Positions 30,001 through 38,273 of a stretch of DNA of 44,855 nucleotides are shown here, piece by piece; positions within the stretch are counted from its first letter, which is position 1; the number at the start of each line of letters is the position of its first letter. The position numbers were made by a program, and so were the translations under genes. The DNA comes from a virus: positions 1-44,855 of the IMG/VR virus record IMGVR_UViG_3300035689_000030; one strand, given 5' to 3'. The notes beneath the pieces were generated by a model. The model made no database searches, had not been told where the DNA came from, and saw only the letters and a program-made list of their open reading frames with translations.

Positions 30001-32002
30001 CTATAAAGATATTTTGAACTCCAATAGTGTTTTTATATCCAGCACACAGTCCTATGAAATTATTGCAACTTCCTGTGGTGTTGAGTGCTCCTGCATTACG
30101 ACCAAAAAAGTTATTATAAGAACCAGTAGTGTTTTTGCAACCTGCATAAAAACCAATAAAAGTGTTAAAACTTCCTGTAGTATTATAAAAACCTGCGCCA
30201 CGACCAAAGAAGTTATTATTATATCCTGTTGTATTACAAAGTCCAGCATTAGTGCCAATGAAGTTATTATTAATTCCAGTAGTATTGAAACGACCTGCAT
30301 TACGTCCAAAGAAATTATTATAAGCACCAAAAGTATTAGCAAATCCAGCACACTGTCCTATAAAAGTGTTGTTGGATCCTGTGGTATTGGAGAAACCAGC
30401 ACGGCAACCAAAAAAGTTATTATTACATCCAGTAGTATTACAAGCTCCTGCACAGAATCCAAGGAAGTTATTATAAGCACCAAAAGTATTAGCAAATCCA
30501 GCACACTGTCCTATGAAGTTATTATTGGTTCCTGTGGTGTTAGAACGTCCTGCCTGTGAACCAAAAAAGTTATTATAACAACCAGTAGTATTGCAACCTG
30601 CCTGAAGACCTAAGAAGTTATTATTACTTCCTGTTGTTGCTAACCTTCCTGCATAACGACCGATAAAAATATTATTGATTCCTGTAGTATTACAAAGTCC
30701 TGCGTGAAGTCCAAAGAAGTTATTATAACCACCAAAAGTATTACAAAGTCCAGCACACTGTCCTATAAAGGTGTTGTTGGATCCTGTGGTGTTGCAGAAA
30801 CCAGCAGAACAACCAAAAAAGTTATTGTTGGATCCTGTGGTATTAGAATATCCAGCACACAGTCCTATGAAATTATTGCAACTTCCTGTGGTGTTACAGT
30901 ATCCAGAATAACGACCAAAGAAGTTATTGTTAGAACCTGTGGTATTCGATTGTCCTGCAAGAATACCAAAAAAGTTATTGTATGAACCAAAAGTATTGGA
31001 ATATCCTGCTTGGTTTCCTATAAAGTTGTTGTTGGTTCCTGTGGTGTTGCAATATCCTGTATTATTACCAAAGAAGTTATTGTGGGATCCTGTGGTATTA
31101 TAACGCCCTGCCCAAAAACCAATAAAAGTATTACTACATCCCGTGGTATTGCAAATACCAGCACCACATCCAAAGAAATTATTGTGACATCCTGTGGTAT
31201 TAGAAAATCCTGCATAACGACCAAAGAAGTTGTTAAAACAACCTGTGGTGTTACAACGTCCTGCAGAACATCCTAAAAAGTTATTAAAACAACCAAAAGT
31301 ATTATAACGTCCTGCTGATTGCCCTATAAAAATATTAGAACTGCCAGTAGTATTACAACTACCAGCATTAAGTCCAAAGAAATTATTAGCTTGCCCAAAA
31401 GTATTAGAAAATCCAGCACACTGACCTATAAAGTTATTGTTGACTCCTGTGGTGTTGCTTTGTCCTGCACTACATCCAAAGAAGTTATTGTTTGATCCTG
31501 TGGTATTAGAACATCCAGCACACAGTCCTATAAAGTTGTTGAAACTTCCTGTGGTGTTTGTGTTTCCTGCACGACGACCAAAAAAGTTATTGTTACAACC
31601 AGTGGTATTATAAAGACCTGCATTTGGACCGATAAAAATATTAGCATTTGCAGTAGTCGTAGAACTACCAGCACCAACACCAGCAAAGAAATTATTCTGA
31701 CCACCACTTAAACTGCTACCAGTGGTTGTATCTCCAATTCTAATATTTGCAGTAGAACCAAAAGATACTTGAGTGAATGTAGCAACACCAGTGATATTCA
31801 GATCTGCAAACGTATTAGGTCCAGAAGAAATTGCAGTTTCAATTGTCGCTGCTGTTGTAGCGTCTAGCGACGTAATGTTCTGAAGTTGTCTTTCAGAACT
31901 GATAACTTGTGTTGAACCAATGGATAAGGTTCTTACACTCGTAACACCAACACTAAAATTATCGTCTTGAACGTTATCTCCGCTAATTCTAGTTAATGGC
32001 AT
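27080..32002 (-). CDS. Giant repeat fibre 1 (1640 aa) with S74 domain
   Basis: N-terminal module of about 100 aa, homologous to the 1285-aa fibre (SIGSTQVISSERQLQNI, ITGVATFTQVSFGSTANI). About 81 repeats of 17 aa follow (about 101-1473), one of them one residue short (AGCNTTG near 30590). The C-terminal S74 chaperone runs from about 1517: FTSDQRDKTDI (serine about 1520), GVKPRKFKWNH, AIGFIAQEVLETV, IPIMINAIKELDQE and a long coiled coil ending RLDAAGL, the same ending as the 1637-aa fibre. GGAG lies upstream of the ATG, inside the end of the 108-aa gene, whose TGA precedes the start (TGATATG), so translation is likely coupled. Confidence 0.92.
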   Translation of the reverse strand: MPLTRISGDNVQDDNFSVGVTSVRTLSIGSTQVISSERQLQNITSLDATTAATIETAISSGPNTFADLNITGVATFTQVSFGSTANIRIGDTTTGSSLSGGQNNFFAGVGAGSSTTTANANIFIGPNAGLYNTTGCNNNFFGRRAGNTNTTGSFNNFIGLCAGCSNTTGSNNNFFGCSAGQSNTTGVNNNFIGQCAGFSNTFGQANNFFGLNAGSCNTTGSSNIFIGQSAGRYNTFGCFNNFLGCSAGRCNTTGCFNNFFGRYAGFSNTTGCHNNFFGCGAGICNTTGCSNTFIGFWAGRYNTTGSHNNFFGNNTGYCNTTGTNNNFIGNQAGYSNTFGSYNNFFGILAGQSNTTGSNNNFFGRYSGYCNTTGSCNNFIGLCAGYSNTTGSNNNFFGCSAGFCNTTGSNNTFIGQCAGLCNTFGGYNNFFGLHAGLCNTTGINNIFIGRYAGRLATTGSNNNFLGLQAGCNTTGCYNNFFGSQAGRSNTTGTNNNFIGQCAGFANTFGAYNNFLGFCAGACNTTGCNNNFFGCRAGFSNTTGSNNTFIGQCAGFANTFGAYNNFFGRNAGRFNTTGINNNFIGTNAGLCNTTGYNNNFFGRGAGFYNTTGSFNTFIGFYAGCKNTTGSYNNFFGRNAGALNTTGSCNNFIGLCAGYKNTIGVQNIFIGVCAGFENTTGQDNNFIGTNAGLCNTFGRYNNFFGGGAGCANTTGCYNNFFGLVAGCCNTTGSNNNFFGNRAGRYNTTGSNNNFFGRYAGRYNTTGSNNNFIGQCAGYSNTTGSFNNFFGLRAGRDNTTGCYNNFFGVDAGRCNTTGNNNNFIGNSAGICNTTGSCNNFFGISAGNSNTTGNNNNFIGQCAGYCNTFGNNNNFFGCQAGRSNTTGNNNNFIGQCAGYSNTFGCFNNFFGSYAGRCNTTGIFNNFIGAYAGQNNTFGSRNNFIGLNAGQCNTGGCHNNFIGNTAGRENTTGCYNNFFGFNAGRCNTTGNQNTFIGRCTGYCNTFGCSNFFVGNLAGYSNTTGNFNTFLGQEAGCCNTTGTYNNFFGLEAGRFNTTGNHNNFFGNRSGFCNTTGSHNNFFGQNAGFANTTGTQNIFIGNDSGCNTTIGSFNVFIGKCTGRYNTTGSNNIFVGNQAGCCNTSGGYNVFFGRSAGLLNTTGNQNNFFGAEAGCVNSTGCNNNFLGNDAGRANTTGSFNNFFGFRAGRCNTTGDNNTFIGLCAGYSNTTGRLNNFFGSLAGCANTTGCYNNFFGVYAGRSNTTGCANIFIGYTPGRFNTTGSFNFFGGYKAGLCNTTGSHNNFFGRYAGCKNTTGSFNNFIGQNAGCSNTTGQMNNFFGRYAGLSNTTGGHNFFGGYNAGRANTTGQYNVFLGCAAGRFNTTGNDNNFIGRCAGFNNTTGSYNTFFGFRTGCANTVGCYNSFFGTNAGRNNTTACLGTFVGINAGLCNSTGAANTFMGWYAGGKTTSGSNNTFLGRYAGCNNVTGSNNVVIGSSGQTSSSSVSNEVTLWNGTNTARFQGAATSWTFTSDQRDKTDIQPLSLGRDFLKGVKPRKFKWNHRHTDADKGKEAIGFIAQEVLETVEQYNAPYTNLVDTNDPNQYTLGATNLIPIMINAIKELDQENTELKETVQTLQNENNEIRARLDAAGL
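27584..31702 (-). repeat. 51-bp tandem repeat array, about 81 units
   Basis: 17-aa repeat as in sister genes. Holds the only length exception I noticed in any array (a 48-bp unit near 30590). Confidence 0.92.
31159..31359 (-). repeat. 201-bp block shared with the 1696-aa fibre gene
   Basis: Partner of 18986-19186, eight differences by direct reading. Confidence 0.82.
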
Positions 32003-32003
32003 A

Positions 32004-32330
32004 TCAGGTCATCTCCAGAATCGATAAGCTTGCGTCTAAACTTGAATTAACATCACTGATTGCAGTTAAACTATCATTTGCTTCCATAATAATTTTGTTT
32101 CCCTGCATTACTTCCAGTGAAGAACCTTGTGGAATTGGAACATTCTTAATCAAACTCACACTATCGGTATTTGTTCTTGAAATACCTACCGTGACATTAA
32201 TACTTCCTCCAGAAATATTTGCTAATGTCAGACCAATAATTGTGGTCATTGTTGCGGATGGAACAGTATAAATCCCAACAGTGCTTACGCCGATGTTTGT
32301 TTTTGTTCGTAACCGGAATACATTTGCCAT
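32004..32330 (-). CDS. Small beta-rich structural protein (108 aa)
   Basis: A 108-aa protein predicted as a beta-sandwich (GVSTVGIYTVPSATMTTIIG, then INVTVGISRTNTDSVSLIK and KIIMEANDSLTAISDVNSS). It is a distant paralogue of the 113-aa protein at 40195-40536: both start with a short F-R/K-T segment, share the VGIYT(V/A)P motif, a K-N-(V/F)P turn and a D(S/V)L element near the end. Each lies directly beside a fibre gene. I recall such small proteins in cyanomyovirus tail clusters. Probably a tail or fibre accessory subunit; exact role unknown. Confidence 0.75.
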   Translation of the reverse strand: MANVFRLRTKTNIGVSTVGIYTVPSATMTTIIGLTLANISGGSINVTVGISRTNTDSVSLIKNVPIPQGSSLEVMQGNKIIMEANDSLTAISDVNSSLDASLSILEMT

Positions 32331-32337
32331 TTATAGT

Positions 32338-35300
32338 TTATCCAAATGCTATTGAGAGACGTAATGCTTCATCAAGAATATTAACTCCACCCACTTTAAT
32401 TGCGGTTGAACTATTTATATCACCCACCACATCTAACTTATATGCTGGGGCTGATGTACCTATACCGACGCTGCGAGTTTGAGTATCAAAGACGAATGGG
32501 TCTGTGGAAGTTGAAATACCGATGATTGATGTTGAAGCACTTCCAACAAAAGCAATACTTTGATAACGTGGATTTGTAACTGTGGAGATACTTAATGCAC
32601 CAGCAGCAGCGGAGAGTTGACTGAAATCAACAACGACCGTGCTTCCATATCCAGCGATTGTAATTCCACTTCCAACAATATTAATATCAGTGAATCCAAC
32701 ACCGATTCTTTGATTGATAACACCAGACTGCGGATTAACACCTGTAGAACCAATACCAATTCCAGAAGTGAATAATTGACCATTCTGATATAAGGATCCA
32801 CTGAAGTTTAGATTTCCACCAACGTCTAATGTATATCCAGGAGTTGTAGAATTAATACCAACTCTTGGACCATTGGTTGTTGTGATAATCGTTCCACCAG
32901 TACCAACATTCAGAAGTCCAGTGGTTGTAATTCCACTGACACTGAGATTGGTAACATTCAATCTTGTAATAGTACCAACACCAGTGTAGTTTAAGTTGGT
33001 ACCAGAAATAAATGGTAATGATGCAGTTCCACTGACTGCTAAACTATTCAGTGTTCCAACAGAAGTCAGTGAAGAATTAGTGACTCCAGTTCCAAGAGAA
33101 GTTGAACTGAGGACATCAATTCCATTAATCTTATAAGTCTTACCAGATGCAAGATTTAGATTCTCACTGGATCTTAATGAGTCATTGACATAATCATAAG
33201 TGAAAGTCTTACGAATGTTTGTGGAACCAATTCCGATTCCAGCACCATCTAGAAGAACATTACTTGAAACGCTTGTAGCAATACCAACAATAAAATCACC
33301 AAGAGCAATTGCAGTTGAATTAACTACAACCTGAGTACCATCAACATAAAGGTCACCCTTGATTCTTACTGCTCCGCTATTATCTCCAATCGCAGCAGGG
33401 TCGATAATAATACTCGAAGGTCCAGTAAGTGTATCGCTTGTAATATTAATCGATGAACCAACTGCACCTGTTGATAGACGAGTTGCAGTTACAATCCCAG
33501 TTGAATTGAGATTTGTAATTGAAGCCGCAGTGCTATTGAAGTTGGTGATTGTACCAACACCAGTATAATTGAGACTTGTACCACTGATAGTTGTAACGAC
33601 GCCTGTTACAATATTACCTCTGTTTGCGTTCAGAGTGGTAGAATCTACGTTAGTATAATTTGCGGTGGTACCAGTGATTGAAGTTACAACACCAGAAGTA
33701 ATATAAGCACTATCAAAATCTGCAAACGTATAAGTGAGATTGGTACCACTCAGAGTATCAACAGTACCAATTCCAGTGTAATTTAAGAACAGACCCGTTG
33801 CACTGGTTATGATGCCAGTAACGATATTGGCAGTATTAAAGTTACCAGTAGTGTAAGTTGCATTGGTTCCACTGAGAGTTACAATTGAACCAGTCGTGCT
33901 ATTCAGTGTTGCAATCGTACCAACACCAGTGTAGTTTAAGTTGGTACCTGATAGATTCGTTGCAACACCAGTAACAATATTTGCGGTTCCAAGATTGCCA
34001 GTGGTGTATGTTAGGTTGGTACCACTTAACGTATTAATAGTACCGATACCAGTGTAATTTAATGTAGTACCAGTGATACTTGTAACAACACCAGTGACTA
34101 CATTCGCAGTTCCAAAATTACCAGTGGTATAGGTTGCACTTGAACCACTAATGGTTGAAATGCTTCCCGTTGTGCTGTTGAGTGTTGCAATCGTACCAAC
34201 ACCCGTATAATTTAAATCAGTACCACTAATGGTTGTGACGACACCAGCAACTACATTGGCAGTTCCAAAGTTACCTGTCGTGTATGTTGCATTTGTACCA
34301 CTCAGAGTTGTGACAGAACCAGTGGTGCTATTCAGTGTTGAAATCGTACCAACACCAGTGTAATTCAGATTTGTACCAGTGATACTTGTTACAAGACCAC
34401 TTACAATGTTAGCGGTTCCAAGATTGCCAGTTATATAGGTTAAGTTAGTACCACTTAATGTTCCTACAGAACCAGTGGTGCTGTTTAATGTAGCAATCGT
34501 ACCAACGCCCGTGTAGTTCAGGTCGGTTCCAGAAATTGTAGTAACGATTCCAGTGACTACATTCGCAGTTCCGAAATTGCCAGTGGTATAAGTTAGGTTG
34601 GTACCAGAAAGAGTTGTGGCAGATGCAAGAGTGCTATTTAATGTAGCAATCGTACCGACACCTGTATAGTTTAGATTGGTACCAGTGATACTTGTTACAA
34701 GACCACTTACAATGTTAGCAGTTCCAAGATTACCAGTCGTATAAGTTAGATTGGTACCACTTAATGTTGCAATACTACCTGTAGTGCTATTAAGTGTTGC
34801 AATCGTACCATTAGTGCTACTGAGTGTTGCAATGGTACCAACACCCACGTAGTTCAGGTCAGTTCCAGAAATTGTCGTAACAACACCAGTAACGACATTT
34901 GCAGTTCCAAGATTACCAGTGGTGTATGTTAAATTAGAACCAGAAATTGTGGTAACGACACCTGTAACGGCATTTGCAGTTCCAAAGTTACCAGTGGTAT
35001 AAGTTGCATTCGTACCACTCAGAGTCGTAACAACACCAGTTACAATATTTGCAGTGTTTGCATTTAATGTTGTAAGAGTACCTGTTGTTCCAGTAAGATT
35101 GGTAATCGTACCGACACCAGTATAATTTAAGTTAGTACCACTGATGGTTGTAACAATACCAGATACAATATTAGCATTACTGATATTTCCAGTGCTAATA
35201 TCGGCATTTGTAATGCTAGCAGTCGGTGCAGTAATAATACCAGAAGCATTAATATTTCTTACGACTGCCAAATCGTTTTCTGTAAATTGAACAGAACCAG

Positions 35301-37365
35301 CAGCAAGACGAGTTCCTGTTGGGAATTGGGTTGAACCAATACCAACTGCATAATTGATTAACCAAGCATCAGTACCTAATCCAGCAAAATCACCAGTCTT
35401 GAACCACAGAATTTTCTTATATGTTGCAGGAAGTGTTTCAATACCAGCAGCAACAAGTCGGACGAGAGGAGTTCCTTCTGTTGAAGCAATGGCAATACCA
35501 CCGTGTCTTGCAGTATTATCATTTGAAGCATCATTATTAAAAGCATCAGTTCTATATCCAAGAATAATTTCGGCATCACTAATCGTAATTGTTTCTGCAA
35601 AAATTGCGGCAGAAGTTCCACCAATTGTAATATTTCCATCAACATTTAAGTTACGATTAACCTGTAGGTCTCTTGTAACTGTTACATCTTGAGGAAGGAC
35701 TAAATTATTTGGAAGACTTAATGTTGGTGTGGAACTTTCTCCAGTGCCACCAGTAACCGTGATTTGATTTGAAGTTCCAGAAATCGTCTGAACATAATCT
35801 CCAGTTGTATCAGAACCAAGAGCAACACTATTTGGTTGAATTGTTGCTGCTAGTGATACATTACCAGTACCATCAAAGAAAACTGGTGAAGCAACAACAT
35901 CACCAGTAATTTCAAAAGTTCTTGGTGTTACAAGTTGTGTTGCTGATGCTGCAATACCAGTCAGATTTCCTACAAATCCACCAGTAGAAGTTGTAACTCC
36001 AGATATGAGAAGATTACTTGCTGTAATAATACCTGCAACTGATAGATTACCAGCCGCACTCAGTCTCATTACCTGAGTTGTATCACCGTACCACTTAAAT
36101 CCTTGTGCTTCTAAATTACTATCAACACCAAACCAAACGTGACTTCCTTCAACACCAATCGCATAATTAGTTTTGGTATTATTGTTGAAGTCATATAAAC
36201 GAAGTCTTTCACCACCATAGTTACCAGCAGTTGGTGCAAGAAGTGTAGTTGATGTAGAAATGAAACTACTTGCAGTAGAAAAACCAGCAACGTTTAGATT
36301 ATTTGCAACAAGAACGTTTGGAGATGCACTTCCAGTAAATTCTAGTGCTTTATAACCAGCAGCATTATTAATCTGCCCAACACCAATCGTTCCCTGGAAA
36401 GCAACGTTTCCAGTGCCACTATAAATGTAGAAAGAATTGGTTCCGTCTGCTGCTTGAATGTAACCGCTACTTGGACGGAACGTAGAACCAGTTACAATAC
36501 CAGAAGAATTAATACTTTGAGCAGTTAAATGAGTTACAGAAGTAACTCCAAGAGTACTAATTCCAGTATAACTTAAATTTGTACCCGATAGATTCGTTAC
36601 AATACCAGTAACGACATTTGCTGTACCAAAGTTTCCAGTCGTGTATGTTAAGTTGGTACCAGAGATTGTGGTAACAACACCAGTTACAATATTACCAGTC
36701 GTAAAATTACCATTACCATAAGTTAGGTTCGTTCCAGAAATCGTAGTAACGACACCAGTAACGACATTCGCAGTCCCTAAGTTACCAGTTGTGTATGTTA
36801 AGTTAGTACCACTTAGAGTATCAACGGTACCAATGCCAGTATAGTTTAATGTGGTACCAGTGATGCTGGTAACAACACCAGATACAATGTTGGCAGTTCC
36901 AAGATTACCAGTTGTATAAGTTAGATTCGTACCACTCAGAGTGTTGATGGTACCAATACCACTGTAATTTAATGTGGTACCGGTGATACTCGTTACAAGT
37001 CCACTTACAATATTTGCATTCGTATAATTAAGTGTTGTACCATCAAGAGTTGTAATGGTACCAACACCAGTATAACTGATATTTGTACCACTTAATGTTG
37101 TTACAATTCCAGTAACGACATTTGCGGTTCCAAGATTACCAGTCGTATAAGTTAAGTTGGTACCACCCAACGTTGCAATGGTACCAATACCTGTGATATT
37201 TAAATTCGTACCGCTGATATTTGTAAGAGTCGCAATACCAGCGTTAATGTTTCCGTTAAAAGTAGTGGCTGTAACTACACCAGTAACCAGTACGTCTCCA
37301 ATTACGTGCAATGCTGACGTTGGATTCGTTGTTCCTATACCAGTATTACTTCTAAGTAGAGCCAT
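32338..37365 (-). CDS. Long tail fibre-like structural protein (1675 aa)
   Basis: A Thr/Gly/Asn-rich fibre. Residues 1-45: N-terminal module (GIGTTNPTSALHVIGDVLVT). About 48-275 and about 715-1285: tandem repeats of about 41 aa (GTNLTYTTGNLGTAN, then VTGVVTTISGTxLNYTGVGT). A distinct beta-rich centre lies between them (about 280-710; SFYIYSGTGNVAFQGTIG, AEIILGYRTDAFNNDASN). About 1300-1450 is a block homologous to the 639-aa protein (IKGDLYVDGTQVVVNST, LLDGAGIGIGSTNIRK, SGKTYKINGIDVLSS). The end reads KLDVVGDINSSTAIKVGG. AAGGAAGAAG precedes the ATG. Likely a long beta-helical tail fibre of the cyanomyovirus type. Confidence 0.88.
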   Translation of the reverse strand: MALLRSNTGIGTTNPTSALHVIGDVLVTGVVTATTFNGNINAGIATLTNISGTNLNITGIGTIATLGGTNLTYTTGNLGTANVVTGIVTTLSGTNISYTGVGTITTLDGTTLNYTNANIVSGLVTSITGTTLNYSGIGTINTLSGTNLTYTTGNLGTANIVSGVVTSITGTTLNYTGIGTVDTLSGTNLTYTTGNLGTANVVTGVVTTISGTNLTYGNGNFTTGNIVTGVVTTISGTNLTYTTGNFGTANVVTGIVTNLSGTNLSYTGISTLGVTSVTHLTAQSINSSGIVTGSTFRPSSGYIQAADGTNSFYIYSGTGNVAFQGTIGVGQINNAAGYKALEFTGSASPNVLVANNLNVAGFSTASSFISTSTTLLAPTAGNYGGERLRLYDFNNNTKTNYAIGVEGSHVWFGVDSNLEAQGFKWYGDTTQVMRLSAAGNLSVAGIITASNLLISGVTTSTGGFVGNLTGIAASATQLVTPRTFEITGDVVASPVFFDGTGNVSLAATIQPNSVALGSDTTGDYVQTISGTSNQITVTGGTGESSTPTLSLPNNLVLPQDVTVTRDLQVNRNLNVDGNITIGGTSAAIFAETITISDAEIILGYRTDAFNNDASNDNTARHGGIAIASTEGTPLVRLVAAGIETLPATYKKILWFKTGDFAGLGTDAWLINYAVGIGSTQFPTGTRLAAGSVQFTENDLAVVRNINASGIITAPTASITNADISTGNISNANIVSGIVTTISGTNLNYTGVGTITNLTGTTGTLTTLNANTANIVTGVVTTLSGTNATYTTGNFGTANAVTGVVTTISGSNLTYTTGNLGTANVVTGVVTTISGTDLNYVGVGTIATLSSTNGTIATLNSTTGSIATLSGTNLTYTTGNLGTANIVSGLVTSITGTNLNYTGVGTIATLNSTLASATTLSGTNLTYTTGNFGTANVVTGIVTTISGTDLNYTGVGTIATLNSTTGSVGTLSGTNLTYITGNLGTANIVSGLVTSITGTNLNYTGVGTISTLNSTTGSVTTLSGTNATYTTGNFGTANVVAGVVTTISGTDLNYTGVGTIATLNSTTGSISTISGSSATYTTGNFGTANVVTGVVTSITGTTLNYTGIGTINTLSGTNLTYTTGNLGTANIVTGVATNLSGTNLNYTGVGTIATLNSTTGSIVTLSGTNATYTTGNFNTANIVTGIITSATGLFLNYTGIGTVDTLSGTNLTYTFADFDSAYITSGVVTSITGTTANYTNVDSTTLNANRGNIVTGVVTTISGTSLNYTGVGTITNFNSTAASITNLNSTGIVTATRLSTGAVGSSINITSDTLTGPSSIIIDPAAIGDNSGAVRIKGDLYVDGTQVVVNSTAIALGDFIVGIATSVSSNVLLDGAGIGIGSTNIRKTFTYDYVNDSLRSSENLNLASGKTYKINGIDVLSSTSLGTGVTNSSLTSVGTLNSLAVSGTASLPFISGTNLNYTGVGTITRLNVTNLSVSGITTTGLLNVGTGGTIITTTNGPRVGINSTTPGYTLDVGGNLNFSGSLYQNGQLFTSGIGIGSTGVNPQSGVINQRIGVGFTDINIVGSGITIAGYGSTVVVDFSQLSAAAGALSISTVTNPRYQSIAFVGSASTSIIGISTSTDPFVFDTQTRSVGIGTSAPAYKLDVVGDINSSTAIKVGGVNILDEALRLSIAFG
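33505..35215 (-). repeat. About 41-aa (123-bp) repeats, second block
   Basis: Repeats built of TLSGTNLTYTTGNLGTAN and VTSITGTTLNYTGIGT halves, some halves replaced by a TLNST(T/L)GS(I/V) insert. A first, shorter block is at about 36541-37224. Boundaries approximate. Confidence 0.8.
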
Positions 37366-37385
37366 CTTCTTCCTTTATATAAGGT

Positions 37386-37393
37386 TATTTATT
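37386..37393 (-). promoter_or_regulatory. Late promoter AATAAATA
   Basis: AATAAATA 20 bases before the ATG of the 1675-aa fibre, leaving room for its AAGGAAGAAG ribosome binding site. Confidence 0.55.
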
Positions 37394-37406
37394 TGTAGCA
37401 TTATCA

Positions 37407-38273
37407 TCAATAATTCACATTGTAACCGGTGTAAATCGTCCAACTTGTACCATCAGCATTACCTTCAAAAACATAACTCTGATTTTGAGATAATGTATAA
37501 GTTGCATATTGTGTTGTAGCACTCGCAACCATTCTTGCTCCAGTGAGTCTTGAATGATTGCCGACTAACAATTCAAGTACATTTTTTCCACCCATAACGT
37601 TTGGATCGAATAATGTAATTTCAAGAACAATATTTGGAGAACCTACAGTTCCTACCGTTGCTGCAGTGCCTTCATAACGAATTCTTTGATAGTTCGTTCC
37701 ACTTGCAAATCTAGAAACTCTTTGATAAGAGTTATCGGCAGAACCAAAATGAAACTTTGGAACTGGTGGGCGTGTTGCACCCAATGTACCAAGGTTTCCA
37801 TATTCACTTGCACCAGCACTGAATGTAAGATACGTGTTAGAACCCATATAGGTTGTAGTATATCCAGATCCAGCAATATAAAATGTAAATGGAAGACTGA
37901 TAGTTAAGAAATTATTATCATCACTAGCATTTTGAATACCAGTCCATCCAGAAGGAGGATAAGTTCCACCACCAGATCCAAAAATAGGTAACTTTGTTCC
38001 CGATACAATTGAATATGTACCAGAAGGAGGTGGAGGAGTTACATCGCTTACTCCAGTCAATTCATCAAAGTAATTAAAAACTCTTAAGTCCTTATTACTT
38101 ACAATTCTCATTGGAGTATTGCTATTCAAATCAGAAAAGGTCCCTTCCTGCATTGTGTTGGAGTAGAACACTCCATACTGGTCTACACTTACATTTCGAC
38201 TTGGAGCACTGAATTCATCAAACAGATTTGTAAATAAAACTCCATCTGAACGTAATCTTGCTACTGTATTCAT
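37407..38273 (-). CDS. Beta-rich tail structural protein (288 aa)
   Basis: Residues 1-75 look like a fibre N-terminus (LRSDGVLFTNLFDEFSAPS, VSVDQYGVFYSNTM). A Pro/Gly hinge (PPPPSG) near 80 is followed by a beta-sandwich domain (FTFYIAGSGYTTTYMGSNTY, RIRYEGTAAT, NIVLEITLFDPNVMGG). The latter recalls NIDO/adhesin-like folds, but the match is too weak to name. It sits between two fibre genes and starts one base into the stop of the 639-aa gene (TAATG). Virion tail component by context. Confidence 0.75.
   Translation of the reverse strand: MNTVARLRSDGVLFTNLFDEFSAPSRNVSVDQYGVFYSNTMQEGTFSDLNSNTPMRIVSNKDLRVFNYFDELTGVSDVTPPPPSGTYSIVSGTKLPIFGSGGGTYPPSGWTGIQNASDDNNFLTISLPFTFYIAGSGYTTTYMGSNTYLTFSAGASEYGNLGTLGATRPPVPKFHFGSADNSYQRVSRFASGTNYQRIRYEGTAATVGTVGSPNIVLEITLFDPNVMGGKNVLELLVGNHSRLTGARMVASATTQYATYTLSQNQSYVFEGNADGTSWTIYTGYNVNY

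Noticed and set aside
7959-32002. CRISPR-like or non-coding regular repeats
   Set aside because: Units are contiguous, in frame, with no unique spacers, and code for a regular protein repeat.
7959-32002. Diversity-generating retroelement driving the variable repeat positions
   Set aside because: No reverse transcriptase in the window, no separate template repeat found, and variable residues include Lys, Gln and Glu types not limited to adenine-derived changes. It could only be revived if an RT lay elsewhere in the genome.
32329-32336. TATAAATG box before the 108-aa gene as a late promoter
   Set aside because: The last two bases overlap the start codon itself, so it cannot serve that gene in the T4 manner.
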